Made by a program: the position numbers and the translations under genes. A stretch of 64,000 nt of DNA from a bacterium. Lineage in GTDB: Bacteria > SAR324 > XYD2-FULL-50-16. The notes beneath the pieces are model-generated. The model did no database searches, was not told the DNA's origin, and worked only from the letters and a program-made list of their open reading frames with translations. The stretch is from NCBI GenBank assembly GCA_018829445.1, contig JAHJTV010000103.1:107428-171427 (forward strand). Direction: 5' to 3'. Shown here piece after piece: positions 1-8,805 of this stretch. How positions within the stretch are numbered: position 1 is the first letter of the stretch; every line of letters begins with the position of its first letter.

Positions 1-26
1 ATAAAACTGATAAATGGAGGAAAATT

Positions 27-794
27 ATGAGTGAGGCGATTCGGTACGAAAAGGAAGGTGCAATCGGCAGGATTATGTTGAACAATCCGCAAATGGCTAA
101 TCCTTTCAGCCGGGATGTTTTAAATGATCTGATTAATGCTTTTAAGCTGAGCCGGGAGAATAAGGATGGTTGTGTTATTTACGGTGCGGAAGGCAGAAAT
201 TTTACATTCGGAGCCGATCTAAAATACGGTTATGAATTGATGAGCAATCCTGAGAAACGATCGGAAGCGGCCGAATATCTCTGGGCCTGGCAGGAATTAA
301 CCAGTGTAATGTTGGAACATCCCGGAGTCATTATCGTGGGATACCACGGCTGGATAGTTGGGGGCGGTTTCGAGCATACCCTGGCCTGTGATTTACGTAT
401 CGCTGCCGATGATACCCGAATCATGCTTCCCGAACTTGACATGGGTATATTTTTCTCCAACGCTTCAACCCGATTACTCCCGCAGATTATTGGCAGTGGG
501 CGGGCCAAGGAGCTCATGATCATGGGAGGTGAAATCGGGGCGGAAGAAGCCCTGCGCATCGGACTGGTGAACCGGGTTTGCATGTCCAATGAACTTAACG
601 AAGTGCTAAAGGAAGTTGCAGAGAAAATCGTTTCAAAGGATCCTTTGGCATTACAATTAGCCAAGAAGCTTATCAACGAAGCTCAGGAAGGTACTATTGA
701 CAGTGCCTTATATAAGGAGGGGCGAGCCATGATTCTGACCGGCCAGTCCGGCGGAGCAGAGCAGAGGATTAAGGCTTTTTTGAAAATGAAATAA
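27..794 (+). CDS. Enoyl-CoA hydratase/isomerase (crotonase family)
   Basis: A 255-residue crotonase, the normal family length. It is expected to hydrate or isomerise a 2-enoyl-CoA thioester in the cytoplasm. Both residues equivalent to the two catalytic glutamates of rat mitochondrial crotonase are present, E116 in GGGFE and E136 in LPELD, with the required spacing of 20. The oxyanion-hole segments FGADLK (about 61-66) and GGGFE are also recognisable, so a true hydratase is plausible. The start has a GGAGG six bases upstream. An APC permease gene follows after 17 bases, so the two are probably co-transcribed, and the operon may begin left of the window. The substrate cannot be read from the sequence. 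The loop after E136 lacks the usual GAGGTQR and reads FFSNASTR, which suggests a specialised subfamily. Confidence 0.88.
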   Translation: MSEAIRYEKEGAIGRIMLNNPQMANPFSRDVLNDLINAFKLSRENKDGCVIYGAEGRNFTFGADLKYGYELMSNPEKRSEAAEYLWAWQELTSVMLEHPGVIIVGYHGWIVGGGFEHTLACDLRIAADDTRIMLPELDMGIFFSNASTRLLPQIIGSGRAKELMIMGGEIGAEEALRIGLVNRVCMSNELNEVLKEVAEKIVSKDPLALQLAKKLINEAQEGTIDSALYKEGRAMILTGQSGGAEQRIKAFLKMK

Positions 795-811
795 TCAACC
801 GGAGACTTATT

Positions 812-2191
812 ATGGCAGGTAAACTTCAACGTTCTCTTTCCCTGACGGGAGCCATAGCGCTTACGGTCGGGTTTGTGGTGGGGGGCTCCATTTTTGTGTT
901 GATCCCCACCCTTTTGGGTATGACAGGTCCCAGCCTGTGGCTGGCCTATCTCCTTTCCGGTATTCCCGCCGTTTTTGCTGCGATGTATCTGATGCAGCTG
1001 GGTGGGGCCATGCCGGTGACTGGAGCCAACTACATTGCAGTGACTCGCTGGATATCCCCTGTGGCAGGATTTTCTACCTCGCTTTCAGTCGGCGTTGCCA
1101 TGGTTTGTACCAATTGTCTGGTAGCCTGGGGATTTGCAGAATACCTGGTTTCCTATTTTCCCCGGCTTCCTTTGATGGGTTGTGCTGTTGGGGTAATTAT
1201 GCTTTTTGGTCTGATCAACTGGTTGGGGGTGAAGGCTTTTGAAAAGGTTCAGGTGTTGATGCTGGCAGTCTTCATATTGGCCATGCTTATTTTTGGAATT
1301 GGCGGATTGTTCAACATTCAACCCGGATTTCAAACGCCGATGTTTCCAAAGGGAATGGGCAGTTTTTTTACGGTCGTTGCTATCGCCTCCTTCTCCTGGG
1401 CCGGTGTTATCGCAATTGTTGAAGTGTCCGGGGAGGTGCGGAACCCAAAACGTAATGTTCCCTTGACTATTATTATTTCCATGGTGATTATTGGTTTTCT
1501 ATATGTAATCCAGACCTATACTTTTTCCGGAACTCTTTTGTGGCGTGAATCCACAGAAATAGGATCCACTGCGGTTTTAAAAGCAGCCGGAAGTTTTCTG
1601 CCCGAGTGGGGTGTCGGTTTCATAGCCCTGGGAGCATTGCTGGCCATGGCAACCACCATTAACTCTATGACCTTGATGGGGGCAAGGGAAACACTGGTCT
1701 GGAGCAATGACCTGGTAATACCGGCCTTTTTCCAACGTATCAATCCCAGGTTCCATACACCGGAGATGACCATTCTTTTGATGACGGTTCTGTCGGTTAT
1801 CGGTGTTCTGTTTGCAGCCAACATTGAAAAATATGCATTAATGGTTATTTTCGCCCTGATGGTGATTCAGATCCTGGGATGCACAGCAGTATTGCGCATG
1901 CCCGGGAAAGCACCGGAGATCTATGTAAAAGCCCTGTTTAAGTTCAGTCCTTTCTGGCGATGGTTTACCTGGATAGGCTGCATTGTTTTTTTCATTGGCA
2001 TCTTTGCTTTCGGAATCCTGGCTGATTATCAGACATTTCTTGTTTTTCTGGGAATCTGGCTGGTATCCATCGCCTACTGGTTTGCTCGTAAAACTTACCT
2101 GCAAAAAAATGGGATTTCACTTAATGAAAGACTAAAAGCCATCACTCGGGAAAGACTGGACGAGTTGGAAGGTGCCGACATGAAGAATTAA
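812..2191 (+). CDS. APC-family amino acid/polyamine permease
   Basis: A 459-residue, strongly hydrophobic protein with about twelve membrane segments and a charged C-terminal tail (about 425-459). The N-terminus has the APC signature: a first helix with the glycine-rich GFVVGGSIF (about 20-28) that forms the unwound substrate site in this superfamily. The SWAGVIAIVEVSGEVRNP stretch (about 194-211) resembles the conserved helix 6 to loop segment. It should be an inner-membrane, cation- or exchange-driven carrier of an amino acid or amine. It lies 17 bases after a crotonase gene with a GGAG ribosome site, so it may feed the pathway that crotonase belongs to. The substrate is unknown. Confidence 0.82.
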   Translation: MAGKLQRSLSLTGAIALTVGFVVGGSIFVLIPTLLGMTGPSLWLAYLLSGIPAVFAAMYLMQLGGAMPVTGANYIAVTRWISPVAGFSTSLSVGVAMVCTNCLVAWGFAEYLVSYFPRLPLMGCAVGVIMLFGLINWLGVKAFEKVQVLMLAVFILAMLIFGIGGLFNIQPGFQTPMFPKGMGSFFTVVAIASFSWAGVIAIVEVSGEVRNPKRNVPLTIIISMVIIGFLYVIQTYTFSGTLLWRESTEIGSTAVLKAAGSFLPEWGVGFIALGALLAMATTINSMTLMGARETLVWSNDLVIPAFFQRINPRFHTPEMTILLMTVLSVIGVLFAANIEKYALMVIFALMVIQILGCTAVLRMPGKAPEIYVKALFKFSPFWRWFTWIGCIVFFIGIFAFGILADYQTFLVFLGIWLVSIAYWFARKTYLQKNGISLNERLKAITRERLDELEGADMKN

Positions 2192-2221
2192 AGAAACTTT
2201 GTCATTTTATGGTCAGCAACC

Positions 2222-2246
2222 AATGTCACTAACCAAAGGTGACATT
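2222..2246. promoter_or_regulatory. Perfect 8-bp inverted repeat upstream of the C45 gene
   Basis: The arms AATGTCAC (2222-2229) and GTGACATT (2239-2246) are exact reverse complements around a 9-base spacer. No T-run follows, so it does not look like an intrinsic terminator. An operator for the gene that starts 150 bases downstream is possible. A weaker inverted repeat (TGCC/GGCA) lies just to its right. Confidence 0.3.
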
Positions 2247-2394
2247 CCCATTTGCCCAGAAGTAGGCAATGACAGTTATATCAATGAATTAAATACTCAC
2301 CTCCAAAAAAGGCTGTCAGTAGTATGAAATTATGAAAAACACAATATCAAGGAGTAAATCACAAACAAGAGTCTATAAATCATAAGGATTACCC

Positions 2395-4161
2395 ATGAAA
2401 CGAAGAATTGCTGTTTATAGTGTCATTGGTCTTTTGGCGCTGGTTCTGATCGGTATTGGCTATTTTTTATACCTGTCCGATTTTTCGGGCACTGTTACAG
2501 CCACTCACCATCAGACGAAAACGGATGGAAACAGATCGACCTTTAGAGATGGAGTTGTCTATCGCTATCCTGGAATGGTACCAATGCTGGAAGTATCCGG
2601 TACCCATTACGAAATGGGTCTGCAATATGGAGTTCTGCTGAAATCGGAGATTCTATCGGCCCTGGAGTCCTATGAAAAAATACTAATGTGGCAGGCCGTC
2701 AAAATGGGAATCCCCTACAAGGTATTGACTGCCGTAGCCAGACGGAAAGCCGGGGTAATGATCAAACGCCTACCCAAGAGGTTTCTGGAGGAGATGCAAG
2801 GTGTAGCGGATGGATCAGGAATATCAATTGATACCATTCAAACCATCTCGATGTTTTATGATGTTGGTGAATCCATGGGCTGCACCAGCATATTAATGAA
2901 GGGGAAAGACGGAACGGTGCTGCACGGCCGCAACCAGGATGCAACCTCTTTCGGGGGAGAAGAGATAGGCAAGATGACAGTGTTGGTAAAATATCGCCCC
3001 AAGGGATACAACACGGTCACCCAGCTTGATTGGCCCTTGTTTCTTGGAGTGGAAACCGGTTATAATGATAAGGGATTGGCATATTCTGAAGAAACCTTGT
3101 CGGTTAACCAGCCTAATCCTGACGGATTTTCCATTGTTTACCTGGCTCGGTTGGCATTGGAGGAATGCGACACCATTGACTGCCTTTATCCTTTATTTGA
3201 TAAACACCCGGTAATTGGCGCATATGGAACAGTATGGAGCGATCGGGACGAAGGAAGAGGCATTGTGGCAGAATTAACATCCCATGGCTGGTCTGCACGG
3301 GAATTAAAGGGTTCCATTCTCTGGAACTTCAACCATATCTATGACGAAACCTTGAAGGTATATCAAACCTCGCGAGTGAATCTGTCAGAATCCAACCGAA
3401 GCCGGGAGCGGATCGCCGCGGCTTTTCCTCAAAAAGAGATCTATTCTGTGGATGATACCATAGGGTTTCTGCGCGGTCATCTGGACGAAAAGGGCAGAGA
3501 TTACAGGTGGTTTGGTTCCAGCAGTCCGATCTGTAATCACTCAGCTCAGCAGATGATGGTCTTTCACCCCCAAAACGACGGTGTTTATCTTGCTTTGGGG
3601 CATTACTATGCTGCTCAGCAGAAGGTGTATCATATCCACAACGATTTTAGCAAAATCCCGGAATTGTATAAGGAAGCATTGCCGCTAGGATCGGCAGTGG
3701 AGGAGGAAGCAAAAATCCATAACAAATTGATAAGCAGAGGTGAGAAAGTTGCACTCTATCAGGATCTGGCAAGACGCTATCCCAAGGATGCCAATGCACA
3801 GTTTCTGGCCGCTGTTCACAGTTTCCGGCAGAAATATCTGGAAGGCTTCAGTGAATTTGCGGAAAAAGCATATGTCATGAATCCTGCCGTGGAGGAATAC
3901 CGTCTTTATGCCGGTTTGGCCGCCTATTTTAAGAAGCAATTTGACAAAGCCGTCATCCGCCTGGAAGAAATAGACATTTCGGAATTATACCCTTACCAGA
4001 AGGTGTATCGTATTACTGTTCTGGAACGAATTTACCGCGATGATGGTTCCGGAAAATCGCAGGAATATCGAAACCACTTGAACCGTCTTTTAAAGGAGCA
4101 TAATGCGCAGGAGTATTATCAAGACCGCATTGTTCCATTAATAGACATGTTGAGCCAGTAA
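2395..4161 (+). CDS. Exported C45-type autoproteolytic acyltransferase/hydrolase with helical-repeat tail
   Basis: 588 residues. An N-terminal signal anchor (about 5-27) indicates secretion or anchoring in the envelope. The body (about 55-410) resembles the C45/acyl-CoA:6-aminopenicillanate acyltransferase and phospholipase-B-like Ntn-hydrolase families. There is a LEVSGTHYEMGLQYG segment near residue 66 and a candidate nucleophile C163 in MGCTSILM, followed by GRNQD. In this family the enzyme cleaves itself just before that cysteine, which becomes the new N-terminal nucleophile and attacks amide bonds. The C-terminal 150 residues are predicted helical with TPR-like spacing (alternating small and aromatic residues), an addition to the usual ~350-residue enzyme. 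An AAGGAT precedes the ATG. It stands alone, convergent with the next gene. The substrate is unknown; N-acyl amino acids or bile-acid-like amides are possibilities. Confidence 0.7.
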   Translation: MKRRIAVYSVIGLLALVLIGIGYFLYLSDFSGTVTATHHQTKTDGNRSTFRDGVVYRYPGMVPMLEVSGTHYEMGLQYGVLLKSEILSALESYEKILMWQAVKMGIPYKVLTAVARRKAGVMIKRLPKRFLEEMQGVADGSGISIDTIQTISMFYDVGESMGCTSILMKGKDGTVLHGRNQDATSFGGEEIGKMTVLVKYRPKGYNTVTQLDWPLFLGVETGYNDKGLAYSEETLSVNQPNPDGFSIVYLARLALEECDTIDCLYPLFDKHPVIGAYGTVWSDRDEGRGIVAELTSHGWSARELKGSILWNFNHIYDETLKVYQTSRVNLSESNRSRERIAAAFPQKEIYSVDDTIGFLRGHLDEKGRDYRWFGSSSPICNHSAQQMMVFHPQNDGVYLALGHYYAAQQKVYHIHNDFSKIPELYKEALPLGSAVEEEAKIHNKLISRGEKVALYQDLARRYPKDANAQFLAAVHSFRQKYLEGFSEFAEKAYVMNPAVEEYRLYAGLAAYFKKQFDKAVIRLEEIDISELYPYQKVYRITVLERIYRDDGSGKSQEYRNHLNRLLKEHNAQEYYQDRIVPLIDMLSQ

Positions 4162-4238
4162 ACCGAAAGCTCATTAAAAACAATTACCAGGAAGAGTGGG
4201 CATGGGAAAACACCAGCCCTATTCTTTCCATATCACCT

Positions 4239-5174
4239 TCAATCCTGGCCGGCACGGCGTACCAGCCACGCGCCCAAGGTTATTGAAACGGCACCGATGA
4301 CAAGCCCTTTGTTCATGGTTTCCTGATAGAACAGACCAATTAGGATGGATGACCCAATGGGGATAAAATAGGAAAGTGAAGCGATCAGTAGAACAGGCCC
4401 GTTTTTAACACTGATTTCATACCAGGAATAGGCAATACCCACCGGTCCCACGGCACCTGCTACAATCCAAAAGATTGTGGCTTCAGACCAGGGAGGCATG
4501 CTTTGCCATTCCTGCAGGTATGCGGCAATCAGTGCTGCGATGATGGCACAGACAGAAAAATGAAATGCAGTTCCGCCTTTTTCCTCCGGAATCTCCCACT
4601 TGCGTAGCAGAACTACATAAAGTGCCCACAAAAAACCACCTGTCAGAGCCAAAACATGCGGAAATAGATTTGAGGGAGGATGGATGAGATGATCAAATCC
4701 CCGGGAAATCACTACACCAAACAGGCCCAAGACCATTCCTGCAATTGCCGATTTGATCCTGGGTTTGTTTCCGAGAAACAGAGTTCCCAGAATCACCACC
4801 CACACCGGCCAGAGATAATTAAGCAGGTTGATTTGTCCAATATCGGATACCGGAGCAATACCAAAAGCAGCGGCGAGCATCACTGTGTAAAGCGCCACTC
4901 CGAAAAAACCTGTTATTATCACTCGAGAAGGAAGACGATAGATATCCGATAGCGGCAACCGGCGAAGATACTGCAATACAACGGCCGTCAATGCACCCCC
5001 GCCAGTCATGAACGTGAGATACACCATGGGTGATCCCATCAGATCGGAACCTTTTCGAAAACACACACCACTCCAGCACCACAGTAAAATCGATCCCACA
5101 CCGAGAAGAACGGCACGTTTGTTTGTACTTCGCAAGCTGAATGTTTTCGGGGTCACAACAGATTTGCTTCTCAT
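4239..5174 (-). CDS. EamA/DMT exporter, YddG-like
   Basis: 311 residues with ten predicted membrane helices arranged as two EamA repeats, the normal size and topology of drug/metabolite transporters. The segment NLLNYLWPVWVVILGTLF near the end of the first repeat matches the pattern typical of YddG, the aromatic amino acid exporter of enterobacteria, so amino acid efflux is a reasonable guess. The N-terminus is basic and cytoplasmic. It is transcribed alone, convergent with the C45 hydrolase gene. About 265 bases of AT-rich sequence without an evident gene separate it from the broken M24 gene. Confidence 0.75.
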   Translation of the reverse strand: MRSKSVVTPKTFSLRSTNKRAVLLGVGSILLWCWSGVCFRKGSDLMGSPMVYLTFMTGGGALTAVVLQYLRRLPLSDIYRLPSRVIITGFFGVALYTVMLAAAFGIAPVSDIGQINLLNYLWPVWVVILGTLFLGNKPRIKSAIAGMVLGLFGVVISRGFDHLIHPPSNLFPHVLALTGGFLWALYVVLLRKWEIPEEKGGTAFHFSVCAIIAALIAAYLQEWQSMPPWSEATIFWIVAGAVGPVGIAYSWYEISVKNGPVLLIASLSYFIPIGSSILIGLFYQETMNKGLVIGAVSITLGAWLVRRAGQD

Positions 5175-5439
5175 TTTTATACTATCCCATTTTTTTGAAG
5201 ACTGCCGGATTCTGTTGTTTGATTCAGAGGTCTATACCGGTTATGAACATCATCACTGAACAGGGTTCGGACTGTCACTTACCATCAATAGCCTTAAGGG
5301 ATAGTTTTGAAATTGATTTAAACCAAAGCTGGTTCCAATTGTCAGTAAAATTAAGGTTTGATTTATTGAGTCTGGCTATATTAAATCATGAAAATCGTGA
5401 TAGTCACCCCTTATAACTTTGTCACAGCAAGTACAATTT

Positions 5440-6387
5440 TCATAATAAAATCAGCTCTTTGGTGGATTTTGTTAACACCTCGCATCCGTTATTGGTAACC
5501 ACTACCGTATCTTCAATTCTAACACCTCCCCAATACGGGATGTAGATACCAGGCTCAATGGTTACGGCCATGTTTTCCTGCAGGATTTCAGTGCATCTTG
5601 CATTGAGATACGGTATTTCATGAATATCCAGACCCAAACCATGACCCAATCCTTTTCCGGCAAATTTGAGGTAGTGATATTTATCAATGGCCATATTAAC
5701 GGCTTGATTAACATCCCGACCAGGAATACCGGCTCTGACGTTTTCCAGACCGATTGACTGTACCTCCTGGATGATCTGATATACTTTTTTCTGCTTTTCA
5801 TCCGCTTTCCCGATTAATACGGTTCTTGTCATATCTGATCGATAGCCATTATAAAGGGCTCCAAAATCCATGGTAATAAAATCACCGGTTTCAACTTTTT
5901 TGTCTGAAGGAATACCGTGAGGCATTGAGGTTTTTTGGCCAGATAAAAGAATAATCGGGAACGCGGCTCCCTGCGAACCGTTGTTATGCAAGAGGTTCTC
6001 CAGTTTCCAGGCCAGTTCGATTTCTGAGATTCCCGGTTTTAAAAAACCCAGAATCTCCTGAAAAGAAGCATCAGCAATAGCGGCAGCATTTCTTATATTT
6101 TCTATTTCATCAAGGGTTTTAATGCTTCTGAGTTATTCTACGACTCCTTCTGTCGGCACAAGCTTGGTGTCTGTCAACTCCTTTTCAAAACTGTTGATCA
6201 GTTTACAAGTTGCATGATCCGGCTCATACCCGATTTTTTTCAACTGATCTGTTCTGGCCAAATCTGCCATTACTTTTTCATGGGATTCTGTTTCCCGGTT
6301 GATTTCTATGACTTTGTAACCTTTGCATTCCTGTTCCTGGGAGCCTGGTCTTGTTGAGAAATCGTTCCTCCTCCTTCGATTTCTCAA
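5440..6387 (-). pseudogene. Xaa-Pro peptidase-like M24 protein, 5'-truncated with an in-frame stop
   Basis: Two blocks lie in the same minus-strand frame, separated only by a TAA at 6133-6135. The upstream block (to about 6340) reads like the late N-terminal creatinase domain, with IGYEPDHATCKLINSFEKEL. The downstream block is a full M24 pita-bread domain that starts directly after the stop (LRSIKTLDEIENIRNAA) and runs to 5440. All five expected metal ligands are visible: D and D in MDFGALYNGYRSDMTRT, H in GLGHGLG, E in TIEPGIY and E in RIEDTV. The first ~60 residues of the N-terminal domain are absent; homology ends at a 13-bp inverted repeat (6352-6389). A restart at a TTG near 5991 would remove part of the catalytic fold. 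Most likely a recent pseudogene: the catalytic residues are intact and only one stop codon is seen. Confidence 0.75.
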
Positions 6388-6389
6388 CA
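6352..6389. repeat. 13-bp perfect inverted repeat with purine-rich loop
   Basis: TGTTGAGAAATCG (6352-6364) and CGATTTCTCAACA (6377-6389) pair perfectly around a 12-base loop that reads AAGGAGGAGGAA on the minus strand. The element sits exactly where homology to the M24 peptidase begins, so it marks the truncation point. It may be the footprint of a small mobile element or rearrangement. Confidence 0.55.
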
Positions 6390-6408
6390 GGCCCGGTTAA
6401 ACTCCTCA

Positions 6409-6939
6409 TCAATTGTCCAGTGCAAGCGGTTTTTCGCAGAAAGCAGCAAGGGTTTCTGCCTTTTTTTTCAATCCTTCAGAATACCGGTTATTCAGTATCT
6501 CGATATCCAGGCGCTCCCCGTTCTTCAAATTAATATATAATTTACAGGTCTCTTTTTTAGCAAAGCTATTCTTTTTAAAACCATCCTCGCTTATGGGAGT
6601 ATTTCCTATGCGTCCTCTGACAAATCTCTCAATCCCAATTGAATCCAGGGCATCCAGGGGAATGGTTTTGCGGCTGAATAAGAGCAGAAGACCGTGATGC
6701 TTCTGCACAATTTGTTTGCTCTTATCAAAGATCCAAGCTTCATAATAGCAACCCGATAAAACAGACAGAATGATAAAAACGATAGGGCCCGTATTGGAAC
6801 CCGTCGAGCCTGAATCGAAAACCAGGGCAAAACCCAAATAAGCTGCAAGTCCTAAAAAGAAAATACGAAATCCCCTGTGTAATGAGAGTATTAACACATC
6901 ACCCCCTTTTCTCCTGATAACAAAGGACAGAATGGACAT
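6409..6939 (-). CDS. Small membrane protein of unknown function
   Basis: I do not recognise a named family. The protein has 176 residues from an ATG at 6939, which has AGGAGA seven bases upstream; a TTG two codons earlier is less likely. Two hydrophobic segments close together (about 17-60) form a membrane hairpin. A soluble basic region of alternating beta-like strands follows (about 65-170), a layout seen in PH-like membrane proteins. It is the third gene of a minus-strand run, after the MFS exporter and the DUF5329 protein, and is separated from the latter by 28 bases. An envelope role is possible but unproven. Confidence 0.5.
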   Translation of the reverse strand: MSILSFVIRRKGGDVLILSLHRGFRIFFLGLAAYLGFALVFDSGSTGSNTGPIVFIILSVLSGCYYEAWIFDKSKQIVQKHHGLLLLFSRKTIPLDALDSIGIERFVRGRIGNTPISEDGFKKNSFAKKETCKLYINLKNGERLDIEILNNRYSEGLKKKAETLAAFCEKPLALDN

Positions 6940-6967
6940 AAGCAAATCTCCTGTTTTCGATTAGGAA

Positions 6968-7339
6968 TTACTGACTTTTGATAATTTCCAACTTTTTATA
7001 CAACCAGTCACGGGAATTGACAGTGCGGCCGTCCCTGTATTTAATCTGATAGGGTTTTCCAGAGAGTGATGATTCCGAAGCCAGTCTGTTGATGAACATC
7101 TCTGCTGTCCACTCTTCCTTGTTCGGGGCAAACCAGCTATCCATCGCTCTCTCCATCTTCATCTTCAGGTGAGTGACGGCTTCGGCTGGTGAATGCTCTG
7201 TTCCATTGCGTACAAATACCCCTTCGAGCTTGCCAATCTCTTGCAACAAATAATCAATCCTGGTTTTCTCCACCTTCCAGTTTCCCCAAACAGGAAAAGT
7301 GAAAAGAAGTATAATCAGCAATAAAACCGGTTTTTTCAT
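6968..7339 (-). CDS. DUF5329-like secreted protein
   Basis: 123 residues with a clear signal peptide (about 1-19, ending at VWGNW), so probably periplasmic. The mature part shows the DUF5329 pattern: an early helix with IDYLLQEIGKLEG, then FVRNGTEHSPAEAVTHLKMK, then a FINRLASESSLSGKPY segment and a final WLYKKL. The length fits that family, whose function is unknown. It lies 16 bases after the MFS exporter gene on the same strand and is probably co-transcribed with it. Confidence 0.6.
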   Translation of the reverse strand: MKKPVLLLIILLFTFPVWGNWKVEKTRIDYLLQEIGKLEGVFVRNGTEHSPAEAVTHLKMKMERAMDSWFAPNKEEWTAEMFINRLASESSLSGKPYQIKYRDGRTVNSRDWLYKKLEIIKSQ

Positions 7340-7355
7340 ACGTGTTTTATACCTT

Positions 7356-8621
7356 TTAGGTGAGATCCCTGCCCTCTTTTACATTTTTATCCATGTTCCG
7401 CAGACTGGAACTCAATCCCAGGAATAGCAGGGAAGCCAGGACTACCAGCGCTGATGCCAAAGCCACAGCAAAAGGAGCTCCAAATGCTTCCGCCACAGCT
7501 GCAACCGGTAGGGTTCCCAACAAGGGAAGAGAAAAGGACATCATCAGAAAACTGGTGATGCGTCCCCGTACCCGATCCGGAATCAAAAGCTGGATGGAGG
7601 TATTGTTCAATGTATTAAAAATACTCATAAAAACATTGGCAAGGAATGCCAGCAGCAATCCCAGTAGAAAATAAGGGCTGATGGAAAACAGAAAAAGTGC
7701 TGCACCAAAGGCTAAAACACTGATCATCATTCGTTTCAAATGGCCATAAGTATCTTTGATCATGGCAACCCACAGGGCTCCCACAAATCCTCCAATTCCA
7801 AATGCAGCGCCTAAAAAGCCAAAGCCTCGCGGGCCAACATCCCAGACTTTCTCGGCAAATACCACCAGAAGGTTCTGAAACGGCATCGCCAGAAACATGG
7901 GAACAAGACCGAACATCAGGAGGATAAGGATCAGTCGGTGCTCTTTGATATATGTAAACCCTTCAACAATACTATCTTTTGGTGAAAGTCGTTTCATATC
8001 CTGCGACGGTTTGGAGCTGTCAACCTTTGTCATGAACAGCAGGCCAATTCCAAAAAGAGACACACCCAGGGCATATGCGTGCTTAGCCCCAGCAAAATCG
8101 ATCAGCAACCCGGCTGCAGCTGGGCCCAGCACCCTGGTAAGATTGACCATACCCATGTTGATCGCCATGGCACGTTCCAGGTTTGATTTACCAACAACGT
8201 TAACAACGATTGCATTTCGGGCTGGCATGATAAAGGGAAAAGCGCTGCCAATAATGGCAGCTGAACATAGAAGATGCCAGAACTCCAGGAGATCCAATTG
8301 TAGGAGAATTAAAATGAGCAGGTCGATTAAAAACACGGCCGCCTGCCCAATTATAATCAGGTTGCGTCGATCTTTTCTGTCAGCCATCATGCCGCCAAAC
8401 GGGCTGAGAAAGAACATGGGGACCGCAATGGCAAACATTACGACACCAAGGGCAAGTTCGCTGTCCGTCAATTTAAAAGCAAGCCAGGCCCGCATCACAT
8501 TTTGCGCCTGCATGGCGAAAAAGAATGCGAAGTTACTCGTTAGCAACCACTTAAACTGACTGTTTTTTAGCGGGGACAGGGGCGTGTTAGAATTGGCCAA
8601 AGGAGAAAGATTATTCTTCAT
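7356..8621 (-). CDS. MFS exporter, EntS/MFS_3 type
   Basis: 421 residues with about twelve membrane segments. The loop between helices 2 and 3 carries the MFS signature GGMMADRKDRRN (about 76-87), and the second half has LIPDRVRGRITS. The overall pattern, with long N-terminal conservation and a PARNAIVVNVV segment, resembles the enterobactin-exporter-like (MFS_3) group, which exports siderophores, macrolides or other small molecules. It is the first gene of a minus-strand run of three genes that ends at the broken M24 gene. The ATG was preferred because GGCGG precedes it. The substrate is unknown. Confidence 0.78.
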   Translation of the reverse strand: MKNNLSPLANSNTPLSPLKNSQFKWLLTSNFAFFFAMQAQNVMRAWLAFKLTDSELALGVVMFAIAVPMFFLSPFGGMMADRKDRRNLIIIGQAAVFLIDLLILILLQLDLLEFWHLLCSAAIIGSAFPFIMPARNAIVVNVVGKSNLERAMAINMGMVNLTRVLGPAAAGLLIDFAGAKHAYALGVSLFGIGLLFMTKVDSSKPSQDMKRLSPKDSIVEGFTYIKEHRLILILLMFGLVPMFLAMPFQNLLVVFAEKVWDVGPRGFGFLGAAFGIGGFVGALWVAMIKDTYGHLKRMMISVLAFGAALFLFSISPYFLLGLLLAFLANVFMSIFNTLNNTSIQLLIPDRVRGRITSFLMMSFSLPLLGTLPVAAVAEAFGAPFAVALASALVVLASLLFLGLSSSLRNMDKNVKEGRDLT

Positions 8622-8805
8622 TCATCCGCCTGATTATTTTAAAGAGAAGTGATCTTATGGTTTTAAAATAATACCGTACGGGTTCCTAAATCCTTCAAAA
8701 TATATTTTTAAAAAGTTGTTCAACACCCCTGTTTAAATAAAAAATTCTATGGAGCTAAAACTGTCAATCCGACAGCCAAATCTGCTTTTTCACATCAACA
8801 GTGGA

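Noticed and set aside
7897..8559. 220-codon plus-strand open frame
   Set aside because: It lies fully antisense to the MFS exporter gene, which has clear family motifs; the antisense translation is basic and motif-free.
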